The notes under the pieces are model-generated. The model was not told where the DNA came from. It was given only the letters and a program-made list of their open reading frames with translations, and ran no database searches. Made by a program: the position numbers and the translations under genes. 17,500 nucleotides of DNA from Halisarca cf. caerulea (taxonomy: Eukaryota; Porifera; Demospongiae; Chondrillida; Halisarcidae): positions 396,201 through 413,700 of the forward strand of contig CAUJGJ010000450.1 of the NCBI GenBank assembly GCA_963170055.1. The letters run 5' to 3'. The first letter of the stretch is position 1, and each line of letters opens with the position of its first letter. Shown here in pieces: positions 9,127 through 17,500 of this stretch.

Positions 9127-9163
9127 GTGTGTATATTTAAAATGTGGTGCAGTTGTGGTTGTG

Positions 9164-9230
<67 letters not shown>

Positions 9231-9245
9231 TTGGGTGTGTGGGTG

Positions 9246-9313
<68 letters not shown>

Positions 9314-11248
9314 GGGGTGGGTGCAAGCAGTGCATGCACAATCTGCAGTCTATATTTATATATATCACATTTTGCATTGATTTACGGGTGGCCGGTCGCT
9401 CACCAAGTGTCAAAGGGCGGGAGCAAAATTCAAAGCCTAAGGTCTTAAATTTGTAGTTTGCAGTGCATAGTATCTATTGCATCCTGTTTAATGACTTTGA
9501 AAATTCCATACATACAGATACGTAAGTATACATTCTAAATGTGGCTGCCTTTTATTATTTGAGTATGCTGCTGATCATGGCTAGTGAAGGACTACCTTGC
9601 AAAAGACATGTAGGTTTTGAATGAATTGGATGCATTTTGCTCCTTATGTTAAATAAATCTACACTGAAAAAGTTTTGTACGGATAATAATAAAATTAGTT
9701 ACTATACGCCTGCTGAGAGAGTATCGTATTTACTGCCCGAGGGCGAGAGCAGTAAATACGATACTCCTGAGGATAGGGCGTATATTAACTAGTTTATCGC
9801 CAAATAAAAGCTCCAAAAGCGGGAAATCGTTCCTAGAATCATAGAACAGAGAAGTGGATTTCAGTACGTACGTTGAACAAGACTAAAAAGATTTAATTTC
9901 GATATGGAGGAAGATGATTTTGAAGACAATAAAGAACTTAGTCATGAAGGCAATGTCAGGTGCGGTTGAGTTTTACTTTTATATTTGGAGGAAATGTCTC
10001 TGCTCATCGCTTCTATAAAAGCCTGCGCAAAGCCTTCAATATAAGCCTGCACGAAGCTTCCTGCGTTTCGGAAAGCTAGACTTTGCACTGGTTTGTCTTC
10101 TGTTGCGTTCTTTTAGTTCTGCTTACTTCGGGTCTATAGATGCTTCATTCACTTACTGCCCTAGACTGGGCGTTTACCCTGCTGCCAGGGTAGTAACCAA
10201 AATTACTGCCCTGGTGGCTCCTTTGATGTATGACGATATCGGGTGATAAATTGCATGTACTTGATATAATTGTATGCATGCAGTGTAGCACTGTCATTCT
10301 TTGATTCCTTCCTTGTGTATGTAGGTTATGCAATTCAAGCATCTTAAAAGGGAGCATCAAGTACAATTGAACCAATCCAAGGAGTTACAAGCCTGCTCTT
10401 TATCATCCAAAAATGTCATTATGTTTAATGGTAGCACTTTCTTTGTAGTTGACTTGAAGCCAGAGGGTAAAAAGAGAAATTACCGCTTGGTTAAGATTAC
10501 TCTGAATGATAAAGATCCTTCGAGTTTCATCTGTGAAATCCTTCCATCTCCCCCAGATTCTACTGGTGAACACAAATATACATTAGTAGTCAGTCATGAT
10601 ATTATTCATGTGCTAGCTGTAGAATTATGGTTCAATAAAGAAGGTAACAACATTTTCTCCTTTTCTCTTTCTGAAAATCAGTGGAAGCAGTACCTCCCAC
10701 CACTACCAGGTGGTGCATTTACTGCTGTCAGTTACAAAGACAGTATTTTTATTGCTACCTTACAATATCCTGAACCTAGCTTGAAAATGCTAAATCTCAA
10801 CAACCCTGATGCAGTTTGGGTGGAGATCCTTCCAATGCCCTACTCAGCCCAGTCGAATAGAAATATATCACTCTTAATATTTGGTGACATACTTGTGTTG
10901 TGGAATGGCACACTGTACTTCACCAACCTTAGTGATCTCCTGTCTGCTTATGCCAAGGATGACTCTTGCAGCTCTTTGACAGCACAATGGGGGACCCTCC
11001 CACCTCCTCCTCGATCTGTATTATCGCCCTTTTTCCTGGTAGCACCTAATGATGAATTGCTTGCTGTAGACAATACTGAGTGTTGTGTTGGTGAAAGGCC
11101 AATGTTTGCTTTGAACACATCCACTTTCAAATGGGTAAAAATTGCCAACGATATGAAACAGACAATCAACATGTGTACTAGCTTGACTAACAATTCTCTG
11201 TTTGTTGTCCATTCTAAAGACAGTATGTATTACTACATGTGTCAATAG
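8180..11248 (+). CDS. Pseudokinase - coiled coil - kelch-like propeller protein (3' part)
   Basis: Two exons, 8180-9126 and 10325-11248, join in phase 0 and give about 622 residues to a TAG stop. The kinase part starts at helix C (FIRESSIWAKLKHPHITLLLG) and includes the hinge (PLLVIEKLD) and LTYLHELN. The catalytic loop reads HGNLTASN where active kinases have HRDLxxxN. ITDFGLAR (DFG intact), YSSPEV in the APE position and SDVFSYGVLI follow. A Glu/Lys/Leu-rich coiled coil spans the splice junction. The second exon encodes a roughly 270-residue beta-rich repeat domain with W..LP.P blades, as in kelch-like propellers, but without clear double-Gly motifs. It belongs to the tyrosine-kinase-like group by style. 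Loss of the catalytic Asp predicts a pseudokinase scaffold. The N-lobe (Gly loop, VAIK Lys) is not found upstream, so the gene either continues through a long intron or is 5' truncated. Confidence 0.75.
9159..9311. repeat. (GT)n microsatellite
   Basis: Two long GT runs separated by a short interruption near 9229-9250. It lies 33 bases inside the intron, next to the donor. The long open frames across it on both strands are Cys-Val or His-Thr artefacts. Confidence 0.95.
9694..10250. mobile_element. Candidate foldback/non-autonomous DNA element in an intron
   Basis: The left part (9694-9794) folds on itself: AGTATCGTATTTACTGC (9720-9736) pairs perfectly with 9749-9765. Outer flanks TAGTTACTATACGCC and GGCGTATATTAACTA also pair imperfectly. 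The right part (10153-10220) repeats TTACTGCCC/GGGTAGTAA motifs, and TTTATCGCC (9793-9801) resembles the complement of the right end. Between them are an ATG frame of 21 codons starting at 9904, rich in Glu and Asp with a donor-like AG/GTGCGG, and a TATAAAAG at about 10015. No transposase and no target duplication were found. Confidence 0.4.
10325..11248 (+). CDS. Exon: coiled-coil end and kelch-like propeller
   Basis: The acceptor TGTATGTAG ends at 10324. The exon opens with VMQFKHLKREHQVQLNQ, finishing the coiled coil, and then encodes the propeller down to the TAG stop. If the kinase exon were not joined, the Met at 10328 could start a separate propeller protein, but the phase match and the shared coil favour one gene. 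Confidence 0.8.
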   Translation, partial: VMQFKHLKREHQVQLNQSKELQACSLSSKNVIMFNGSTFFVVDLKPEGKKRNYRLVKITLNDKDPSSFICEILPSPPDSTGEHKYTLVVSHDIIHVLAVELWFNKEGNNIFSFSLSENQWKQYLPPLPGGAFTAVSYKDSIFIATLQYPEPSLKMLNLNNPDAVWVEILPMPYSAQSNRNISLLIFGDILVLWNGTLYFTNLSDLLSAYAKDDSCSSLTAQWGTLPPPPRSVLSPFFLVAPNDELLAVDNTECCVGERPMFALNTSTFKWVKIANDMKQTINMCTSLTNNSLFVVHSKDSMYYYMCQ

Positions 11249-12368
11249 GAGCATGTTTTTAGTATTACAGGTATATGTGTACGTACAATTATTATTAATA
11301 TTATTATTATTATTATGAATGTATAATTATTATTAAAAAGAATACACATTATATTGCAAATTATGATGATTGCCGGTACTGAATCATTATATTTTCGTTG
11401 TAACATGATACCTATGATCATTATTTTCGTGCAAGTTGCAGTCCATTGTAATTGATCAAAAGATATACGTATTATATTTTGTATAGAATATGATTGGGCT
11501 GCATGCATATATTAATAATTATATATGACAATTGCCTTTAATTATATAATAATAGTATATACAGCCTATATACTTAGTGCATGTTAACGTTGTTTCCAGG
11601 AAGTGGCCATATGGATCTAGATCTGTACAGCAGCACCTGATATACACATTTGCCAATGCACTAATTATATAAATCTAGTGACACGTATTTGCAATTGCAT
11701 GGGATAAAACAGAAATACAATACACACGCAATATGACTGAGTCAAGTCATATATGCTGGATGCTATATAATGTACCAGCGCCGCACCGGGTTGCCGCCGA
11801 TATATAGTACGAGTTTAGCTAGAGCATGCATCCAAGTATACTGAAGTGTCCCTCTGATATAGCTGGAGATCAAGGGTAATTGTACCCAGTTTCTGCGATG
11901 TAATTGTGATCGACGCTTTGACTGAGCACCCGCTCTGATACACATGATTGAAGACAATTAATTACAGTATGTTAGCGCCATTTTAGCACAGTACCAATTA
12001 TTGCGCAATGCCCGTCAGAGATTGAGCTGTGCCGGTCACAACTGGCGTGACGTCCCCGAAAATGGCCGAGCGGGTTTGGGTCTGAGCTACGCCAGACTAT
12101 CACAACTCCATACTTCGCGGCATGCGAAATATAGAGTATCTGTGCGTCATAAGACTGACGGTACCAGTTGAAACTGAAGACGTACAATTGGCAAAGTTGT
12201 CCTGAAAAGGATTGGTTTTGGTTTGAAACAAACTGGAGGCTACAAGCAGAGCAATAACCGTGGAGGATATAATCCTAACAGATAAGGCTACAACTGAAGT
12301 ATGAGTACGTTTTCTTGCGTGGTGTACGTGTAGTGCGCGAATAATTTGTTATATTGGTATAGTAGGTT
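11249..12368. other. Intergenic region between the kinase-propeller gene and FOXRED1
   Basis: AT-rich from 11280 to 11760, then more GC-rich. On the minus strand AAAATGGCG (11976-11984) resembles a YY1 site, and TGACGT at 12047-12052 is a CRE half-like core. These could mark a promoter for FOXRED1, but the distance is about 0.9 kb. No long gene is seen. Confidence 0.4.
11332..11337 (+). terminator. Possible polyadenylation signal ATTAAA
   Basis: ATTAAA lies 84 bases after the stop codon of the propeller exon, in a very AT-rich stretch with a (TTA)n run. Such hexamers are common in AT-rich DNA, so this is weak support only. Confidence 0.25.
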
Positions 12369-12369
12369 G

Positions 12370-12459
<90 letters not shown>

Positions 12460-12467
12460 ATGTGTGT

Positions 12468-12543
<76 letters not shown>

Positions 12544-12553
12544 ATGTGTGTGT

Positions 12554-12614
<61 letters not shown>

Positions 12615-12662
12615 GGTGGGTGGGTGGGTGGGTGCATGCGTGCGTGCGTATATACGCTTACA

Positions 12663-12716
<54 letters not shown>

Positions 12717-12752
12717 GGTGGGTGCATGCGTGCGTGCGTGTGTACGCTTACA

Positions 12753-12788
<36 letters not shown>

Positions 12789-12790
12789 TG
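12369..12790. repeat. Compound (GT)n satellite with a duplicated 90-bp block
   Basis: Over 400 bases are dominated by GT. A block made of (GGGT)n, CATGCGTGCGTGCGT and TACGCTTACATACATG occurs twice (about 12614-12667 and 12708-12757), 90 bases apart. This shows tandem duplication of the array's end. It ends about 100 bases before the FOXRED1 start codon. Confidence 0.95.
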
Positions 12791-12892
12791 TACGTGCATG
12801 AGTGTGTACATTTATAATAGCATACAGAGTCCTATGTTCGTATGTATGTATTTCTGCTACTGTCGATATTTAGTTATATTTTATCCTGATTC

Positions 12893-13099
12893 ATGTCATT
12901 CACAGTTACTTTTGGTACTAAAGTTTTCAAGCATAGGGCTTTGCAATCGATCTCATTGGTACACAACTTCACTACCCGGAACAACTCTTCGTATGATGTC
13001 GTTATAGCTGGAGGGAGTGTAATGGGGCTCTCCTCAGCGTACTTCATCAAAAAGATGTCTCCAACCACAAGTGTGTGTGTTGTTGAACGCGATTCAACT
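12893..13099 (+). CDS. FOXRED1: FOXRED1 exon 1: presequence and FAD Rossmann motif
   Basis: The ATG at 12893 is chosen because the following 33 residues look like a mitochondrial targeting peptide running straight into the Rossmann strand. The donor ACT/GTGAGT is at 13099/13100, phase 0. An upstream non-coding exon is possible, since CATTCACAG just after the ATG resembles an acceptor. Confidence 0.88.
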
Positions 13100-14578
13100 G
13101 TGAGTTGTGTACATACGTACATATGTAATTTCATATGCATGTGTTTAATTTTTGTACAATTGTACTACCAGTACATACGTATGTATGTCTGTACTCAAGT
13201 GCTGTGGTTTGTTGCTTAAATACGTACGTACATGTGTATATAAAATGTGCTGAATTGTTCTAATGTGTGGCTGACATATCATGTTCAGCACTGGTTTCAA
13301 TATGTTACAATCTTTGATTGCTTGTGTGTGTTTATTAGTATTTTTAGTGTATTTCTACTTTAGGTATGTACATTACCAGGGTTTTATCTGGGGGGGACCT
13401 GGGTATGGTTCCCCCCCAAAACAAAATTATGCAGGCTTAATTTTTGTGAAGGAATACTGGGATATGCACAGTTGCAACAGACTGATCTGTGGACTGTATT
13501 CAGAAACAACTTGAGTGGTGTAAAACAGCCTCATTTATCACCTTCTGAGGCATAAAAACTAAAAATTTTCCTGGGGGAGCATACCCTCAGACCCCCCTAG
13601 CTTAGACCACTATCTTTCCACGTACATATCTGCCCGCCATTACATATGTATGTAACGGCGGGCAGATATGTATGCACTATACTTTGCCATTGCCTCATTT
13701 TCATCATTATTCTGAAAGAAAACCTGATATGCATGTTGCATGCATGAGTATGGTTTTTAATATCATTGAATAGCATGTGCTGCGCAGCACCACGCTGCAC
13801 GTGTGTGTATATACATATGTACAAACAGATGTGTAGGTTCCCCCCCAAAAGTTTGACCCCAGATAAAACCCTGACGTATGTACATGTACCTAGTGCACTT
13901 ATACAGGGTATCAGGGGGTATTGGGGATCTTATTGTAACTGGGGAGGCCAATGGTCAGAGGTTACTATCAAGACACCCAGTAAATACAGGTTGTTGACAA
14001 TTTTATCCTTGAATGTCACAGAGTAGTGTGCTACGTACGTATATGCAAGTTGTGTACACACCTTTTTCTCTTGATGCTACTTCAATCATGCCCATTGTAT
14101 GGCAAATCTACATGCATGCACGTGTACGTACATTGTGTATTCAATGGTCATGCTCAGCCTATTCAGACATTGTAGGTACATGTATACGTACGTAATACTA
14201 GATACAGCTATAACACCCGTAATACTTGATACAGCTATAACCCCCGTAATACTAGATACAGCTATACCGTAATACTAGATACAGCTATAACACCCGTAAT
14301 ACTAGATACAGCTATAACACCCGTAATACTAGATACAGCTATAACACCCGTAATACTAGATACAGCTACGTATAACACCCATTTTATAATATTCAAATAA
14401 TTACTCCAACAGTTGATAATTATCAGTACTTACTATTCACTGAAGTTTTTCTTGTTGTCCACTGTTGTTTACGTAGTGTTATGTACATTGTTATACATTT
14501 GCACACATGCACAAGCACACACATGCACATACATGCACGTACACACGCATGCATGTACACACACACACACACGCACAT

Positions 14579-14613
<35 letters not shown>

Positions 14614-14614
14614 T

Positions 14615-14697
<83 letters not shown>

Positions 14698-17469
14698 GAC
14701 AAATTGAAGTTTTTGCCCGCATTGGTTATACATCTTCTTGAGTACGTATTTTCAGTCATGACATCTACGTACCATGTGATGTGCATCCCATAATTTACTA
14801 TCATTTACAAAAATGATATAACTTTTACATCTTTTTATGTTTCTTACTCATAATACCCATATAATAATACCCATTAGACATGTATGCATTTATGAAATAC
14901 ATACGTACATTAGGTTATTTCCAGTACAAGTTAACTGACCATAGTTAATGATGGTCCTCGTTTGAACCTAACCTTATATTATATCCTTGTTTCCAGTACA
15001 AAACGGCATCAGCCCCTCTGTCAGTATCGTCTATTCGCCAGCAGTTCTCTCTGGTGGAGAACATCAAACTTTCACAATGGAGTGTTCAATTTCTTCAAAA
15101 CATGTCTGAACACCTCTCTGTACCTGGAGAAGATGTGCCAGATCCCCAGTTCATTGAGGGAGGATACCTCTTTCTGGCAGGAGACAAAGGAGAGCATCAG
15201 TTGAGAGAGAACCACAAACTTCAAAGGTATTGCAGTGTCTCTGTGAGTCAGTAAATCATTTGCGTGGCGAGTAGTTGAGCTTCACCAGTTTGTATATGTT
15301 TCATGTTCACAATTCTTAGAAGCCTTGGAGTAGATGTCATCCTCCTGACCCCACAGCAGCTTCAGGAGAGATATCCATGGATGAATACGGATGGGATAGC
15401 CCTAGCCAGCCTAGGTACGTAGGTATGTGTACGTACATACATGCGGACGTAGATACATGAATTGGTTGCTGTGAGAGTGTTGATTGAATTGTGTGTATGT
15501 ACATTGAATTCACACCAATCAGCTGTGATTTGCTGTGGAAAGTTTTGATATTGAGTGTGTTCCTGGTTGGTGTTCTGCCATGTCAACTACGTATGTACTT
15601 TCTCAAACTTACTAACATACGCAGGGGGTTAGAGAATATACGTACGTAGCACTGGCATTCAGAACTCATTGGAGGTATACAATACTTTTCTGCATTGCCA
15701 TGTGCTTGTAATCACAGCATGTCTGAATCAGTTTTTTAAGTTTGCTGCATAGTGAAGAATGTGCTGATGTACGTACATACGTATACTTGTACGTGTAAGT
15801 ATGTACTGCACTGCTTCTTTTGTTCCGTGATGTATGTACGTATGTATGTACTGTGGGTTAGGTGTTTTCTGACCTCTGTATTGTGGATCTGCCCTAGTGA
15901 AATGTGTACATTATATCCTGTGGTGTGTGTAGTGAGACATTGGACGCTAGAAAATATTAAGTAATCTGCATAATATTATGTACGTATGCATGTAACTATC
16001 CACAATATACTAGGTAGGTACATATGTGCATGTATGTACATGTGTATGTACATACCTATGTATGCTCATAAGTGTGTCCCAGATACCAATAAAGCTCCTG
16101 TATATTGGGTAATTTTTATGACCATTAATTGTATTTGAGGATGTTACAATGAAGCTTCCGTCGCTATCATTTTAGTACATGATTAATCTGGCCTAGTACT
16201 CACACAATGGTAAGATACTGGACGAACGGAATTTTAAACTGCAAACATTTCTGTCTTCCCTAAAACTGAAAGTGTCCGGAATAGAGGGTTCAACTATACA
16301 AGTATTATTTGTATAACCTACGTATATGCATATGTGTCATGGTGCGGGGGCGAAGGTTGGGTGGATCAAAGAGTCCTGCGCAGTGGTAGAAATAGTATTT
16401 GACCTTTGCTAGGACAAATGGCTCACCCAGAATTATATTGGTAGGACATTTTGGTAATTGGTCAGCCATCTATGCTGATTAGTGATCTTGTAATGCACAC
16501 AATGGAATCTTTACACCAAACCATGACAATGCAGAGAAGTGTTGGTCAGCCAAATGGCTGACTCAAGTAATCTTGGTCAGCCATATTCATGTTTTGCTCG
16601 GAAAAGGGCAGATGGTAGGCAGCTATTTCTAGCCCTGCTGCAGGCTTACATCCACGATGTAGCCCATGCAGGTCAAGGGTCGTGTCAATCTCCTGCCAGC
16701 CAAAACCTGTTCATGCCTCATTAATTTGTCAATTGTCACATTTGCAGTGTTTGCATCACCATGAAGACTGGGGGAAACGGCGGAATTGGTGGAAATGCGC
16801 TCAGGAAGCATTTGCCACATTGTCCAGTCCCACCCACAAGCCCACATGTATCCACTATGGTCCTACCTAACGGTCAGCACTGTAAATAATTAGGTTCCGC
16901 GTTTCTGCCTTTTCCGCTGTTTTTCCTTGCCCTCACCATGACACATAATAGTTGTATCCTGCCTTGGTGTGCTACAGCAGCATAAAGTGCTAATTATTTG
17001 ACCTCGGGCTGTGCCCTCCGTCAATTAATTAGCACTTTATGGCTGCTGTAGCACACCAAGGCAGACTACTACAACCATCATGTACGTGTGTACTTACTAC
17101 AGGTGGTGATTTTCTTCAATGTCTTCATGTAACTACGTACGTATATATACCCACATTCATTCATACATGCTCCTAATGCGTCTACACGGATTGATAATTA
17201 TGATTAATTCGCTATTTGTAATGTTATGTACACTCATTAGTTTGTACGATACACAAAGGAATGTACGTAAGTATTTAATGTCAAGGTTAAGTGATGTTTA
17301 CTTTTATTGCTCTGATTTGTTATCCCTAGGAGTAAAAAATGAAGGATGGTTTGATCCTTGGTCTCTGCTTGTGTCATTTCGAAAGAAAGCCCATCATCTG
17401 GGTGTCAGTATTTTGGATGGAAACGTGGTTGGCATGGTAACAGAAGACGATTGTGTCAAACATGTGAAG
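12893..17469 (+). CDS. FOXRED1: FOXRED1, FAD-dependent oxidoreductase (5' half)
   Basis: Exons 12893-13099, 14997-15226, 15320-15414 and 17330-17469 splice in phases 0, 2 and 1 into 224 codons. The next donor AAG/GTGTGT is at 17470, and the remainder lies beyond the window. The protein starts with about 33 residues rich in Lys, Arg, His and Ser/Thr with no acidic residue, as in a mitochondrial presequence. [18 protein letters not shown] is the FAD-binding Rossmann strand of the DAO fold, then VVERDSTY. Exon 2 has [15 protein letters not shown], exon 3 [14 protein letters not shown] and exon 4 [11 protein letters not shown], all FOXRED1 hallmarks. In animals FOXRED1 is a mitochondrial protein needed for respiratory complex I assembly. 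The middle Gly of GxGxxG reads Ser here. Human FOXRED1 is 486 residues, so about half is visible. Confidence 0.93.
13377..13873. mobile_element. MITE with 17-bp terminal inverted repeats
   Basis: CAGGGTTTTATCTGGGG (13377-13393) is the exact reverse complement of 13857-13873. The interior has no transposase. It carries CTGGGGGAGCATACC and CAGACCCCCC motifs near 13569-13600, as seen in hAT-like miniature elements. The flanks do not give a convincing 8-bp target duplication; GTATGTACAT occurs near both ends, but the area is full of such sequence. Confidence 0.6.
13623..13672. repeat. Near-perfect 50-bp palindrome inside the MITE
   Basis: Centred between 13647 and 13648. About 23 of 25 base pairs match, with mismatches at 13639/13656 and at the centre. 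The GC-rich core CTGCCCGCC pairs with GGCGGGCAG. It would form a cruciform or a hairpin RNA. Confidence 0.8.
14192..14380. repeat. 27-bp tandem array, seven copies
   Basis: The unit is GTAATACTAGATACAGCTAT followed by AACACCC. Copies start at 14192, 14219, 14246, 14269, 14296, 14323 and 14350. Copy 3 lacks four bases and the last copy has a CGTA insertion. Units 4 to 6 are identical, which points to recent expansion. Confidence 0.95.
14502..14694. repeat. (CA)n microsatellite
   Basis: An impure ACATGCAC-rich start passes into long pure CA runs. It is oriented opposite to the GT tracts at 9159 and 12369. Open frames across it are repeat artefacts. Confidence 0.95.
14997..15226 (+). CDS. FOXRED1: FOXRED1 exon 2
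   Basis: The acceptor TTTCCAG ends at 14996. The exon encodes the segment from [10 protein letters not shown] to HKLQ plus two bases of the next codon. The donor AAAG/GTATTG is phase 2. It contains the [10 protein letters not shown] signature and the GGYLFLA strand. Confidence 0.92.
15320..15414 (+). CDS. FOXRED1: FOXRED1 exon 3
   Basis: The acceptor ATTCTTAG ends at 15319 after a short 93-bp intron. It encodes [20 protein letters not shown] and TDGIALASL, and ends in phase 1 at donor CTAG/GTACGT. Confidence 0.92.
16333..16945. mobile_element. TA-flanked non-autonomous DNA element
   Basis: TGTGTCATGGTG (16333-16344) is the exact reverse complement of 16934-16945. Both ends are flanked by TA (16331-16332 and 16946-16947), as expected for TA-targeting transposons. 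After the perfect 12 bp, GGG and CAAGG-like blocks also match loosely. GGTCAGCCA recurs inside (about 16463, 16545, 16575). No transposase frame is present. Confidence 0.55.
16951..17075. mobile_element. Foldback MITE (hairpin of about 50-bp arms)
   Basis: GCCTTGGTGTGCTACAGCAG (16961-16980) and its flanks pair with 17041-17064. ATAAAGTGCTAATTA then pairs with TAATTAGCACTTTAT, with one bulged base and a few mismatches near the loop. The loop CTCGGGCTGTGCCC is itself partly palindromic. It begins four bases after the TA flank of the previous element. Confidence 0.7.
17330..17469 (+). CDS. FOXRED1: FOXRED1 exon 4
   Basis: The acceptor TATCCCTAG ends at 17329. With the G from exon 3 it completes a Gly codon and reads [20 protein letters not shown] through to CVKHVK. 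The donor AAG/GTGTGT is phase 0. EGWFDPW is the most diagnostic motif of the protein. The next exon is outside the window. Confidence 0.92.
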
Positions 17470-17500
17470 GTGTGTCTCCTTTTATTGTTGTGAAAAGATA

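Larger units (their letters stand above)
9127..10324 (+). other. Intron of the kinase-propeller gene, repeat-filled
   Basis: GT at 9127 and AG at 10323-10324, joining two phase-0 ends. The intron holds the (GT)n tract, unremarkable sequence from 9312 to 9690, and a probable foldback element at 9694-10250. Confidence 0.75.
13100..14996 (+). other. FOXRED1 intron 1, repeat-filled (1.9 kb)
   Basis: Starts GTGAGT and ends TTGTTTCCAG. It holds a MITE (13377-13873), a 27-bp tandem array (14192-14380) and a (CA)n tract (14502-14694). 14700-14990 shows nothing further. Confidence 0.85.
15415..17329 (+). other. FOXRED1 intron 3, repeat-filled (1.9 kb)
   Basis: Starts GTACGT and ends TTATCCCTAG. 15415-16060 is rich in TACGTA and ATGTATGTAC motifs with no gene. 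16060-16330 shows nothing. Two elements at 16333-16945 and 16951-17075 follow. Confidence 0.85.

Noticed and set aside
10948..11508. Minus-strand frames over and after the propeller exon
   Set aside because: Shadows of the coding exon or AT-rich non-coding frames without motifs.
12346..13007. Long frames encoding Cys-Val or His-Thr repeats (also at 8911-9448 and 14413-14741)
   Set aside because: They are translations of GT/CA microsatellites, open in several frames at once, and have no protein evidence.

Overview
The window looks like a stretch of an intron-bearing animal nuclear genome. Protein exons are bounded by GT-AG junctions with matching phases, the intergenic DNA is AT-rich, and there are long (GT)n/(CA)n microsatellites, a tRNA-like SINE, miniature inverted-repeat elements and a DNA transposon. 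A sponge (demosponge) or another early-branching invertebrate is my best guess, from the kinase plus beta-propeller architecture and the style of the repeats. That is inference, not proof.

Layout. 1-2650 is repeat-rich: a candidate SINE, a degenerate C-rich repeat, and two exon-like pieces of a Ulp1/C48-type cysteine protease relic with a substituted catalytic Asp position. 2651-4536 is a large inverted repeat. Its two 502-bp arms read as identical; a 432-bp spacer separates them, and 449 extra bases interrupt the right arm only. 4537-5600 shows no gene. A coiled-coil exon lies on the minus strand at 5643-5849. 6193-7875 (minus) is an intact pogo/Tigger-type DDE transposase with an N-terminal PIP-box-like motif, an AT-hook, CENP-B-type DNA-binding segments and an acidic tail.

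8180-11248 (plus) is the 3' part of a gene for a predicted pseudokinase joined by a coiled coil to a kelch-like beta-propeller. Its catalytic HRD is replaced by HGN, and the kinase N-lobe exons are not in the window. Its one visible intron holds a (GT)n tract and a likely foldback element. 11249-12892 is intergenic and ends in a 420-bp (GT)n block.

12893 to the right edge is the first half of FOXRED1, the mitochondrial FAD-dependent oxidoreductase linked to complex I assembly. It has four exons in perfect phase (224 codons), and the rest lies beyond the window. Its two long introns (1.9 kb each) are packed with repeats: a MITE with a nested 50-bp palindrome, a 27-bp tandem array, a (CA)n tract, a TA-flanked element and a hairpin element. 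The 93-bp intron between them is clean.

The two host genes show no functional link to each other. The most unusual items are the exact interrupted inverted repeat, the pseudokinase-coil-propeller protein, and the PIP-box plus AT-hook transposase.
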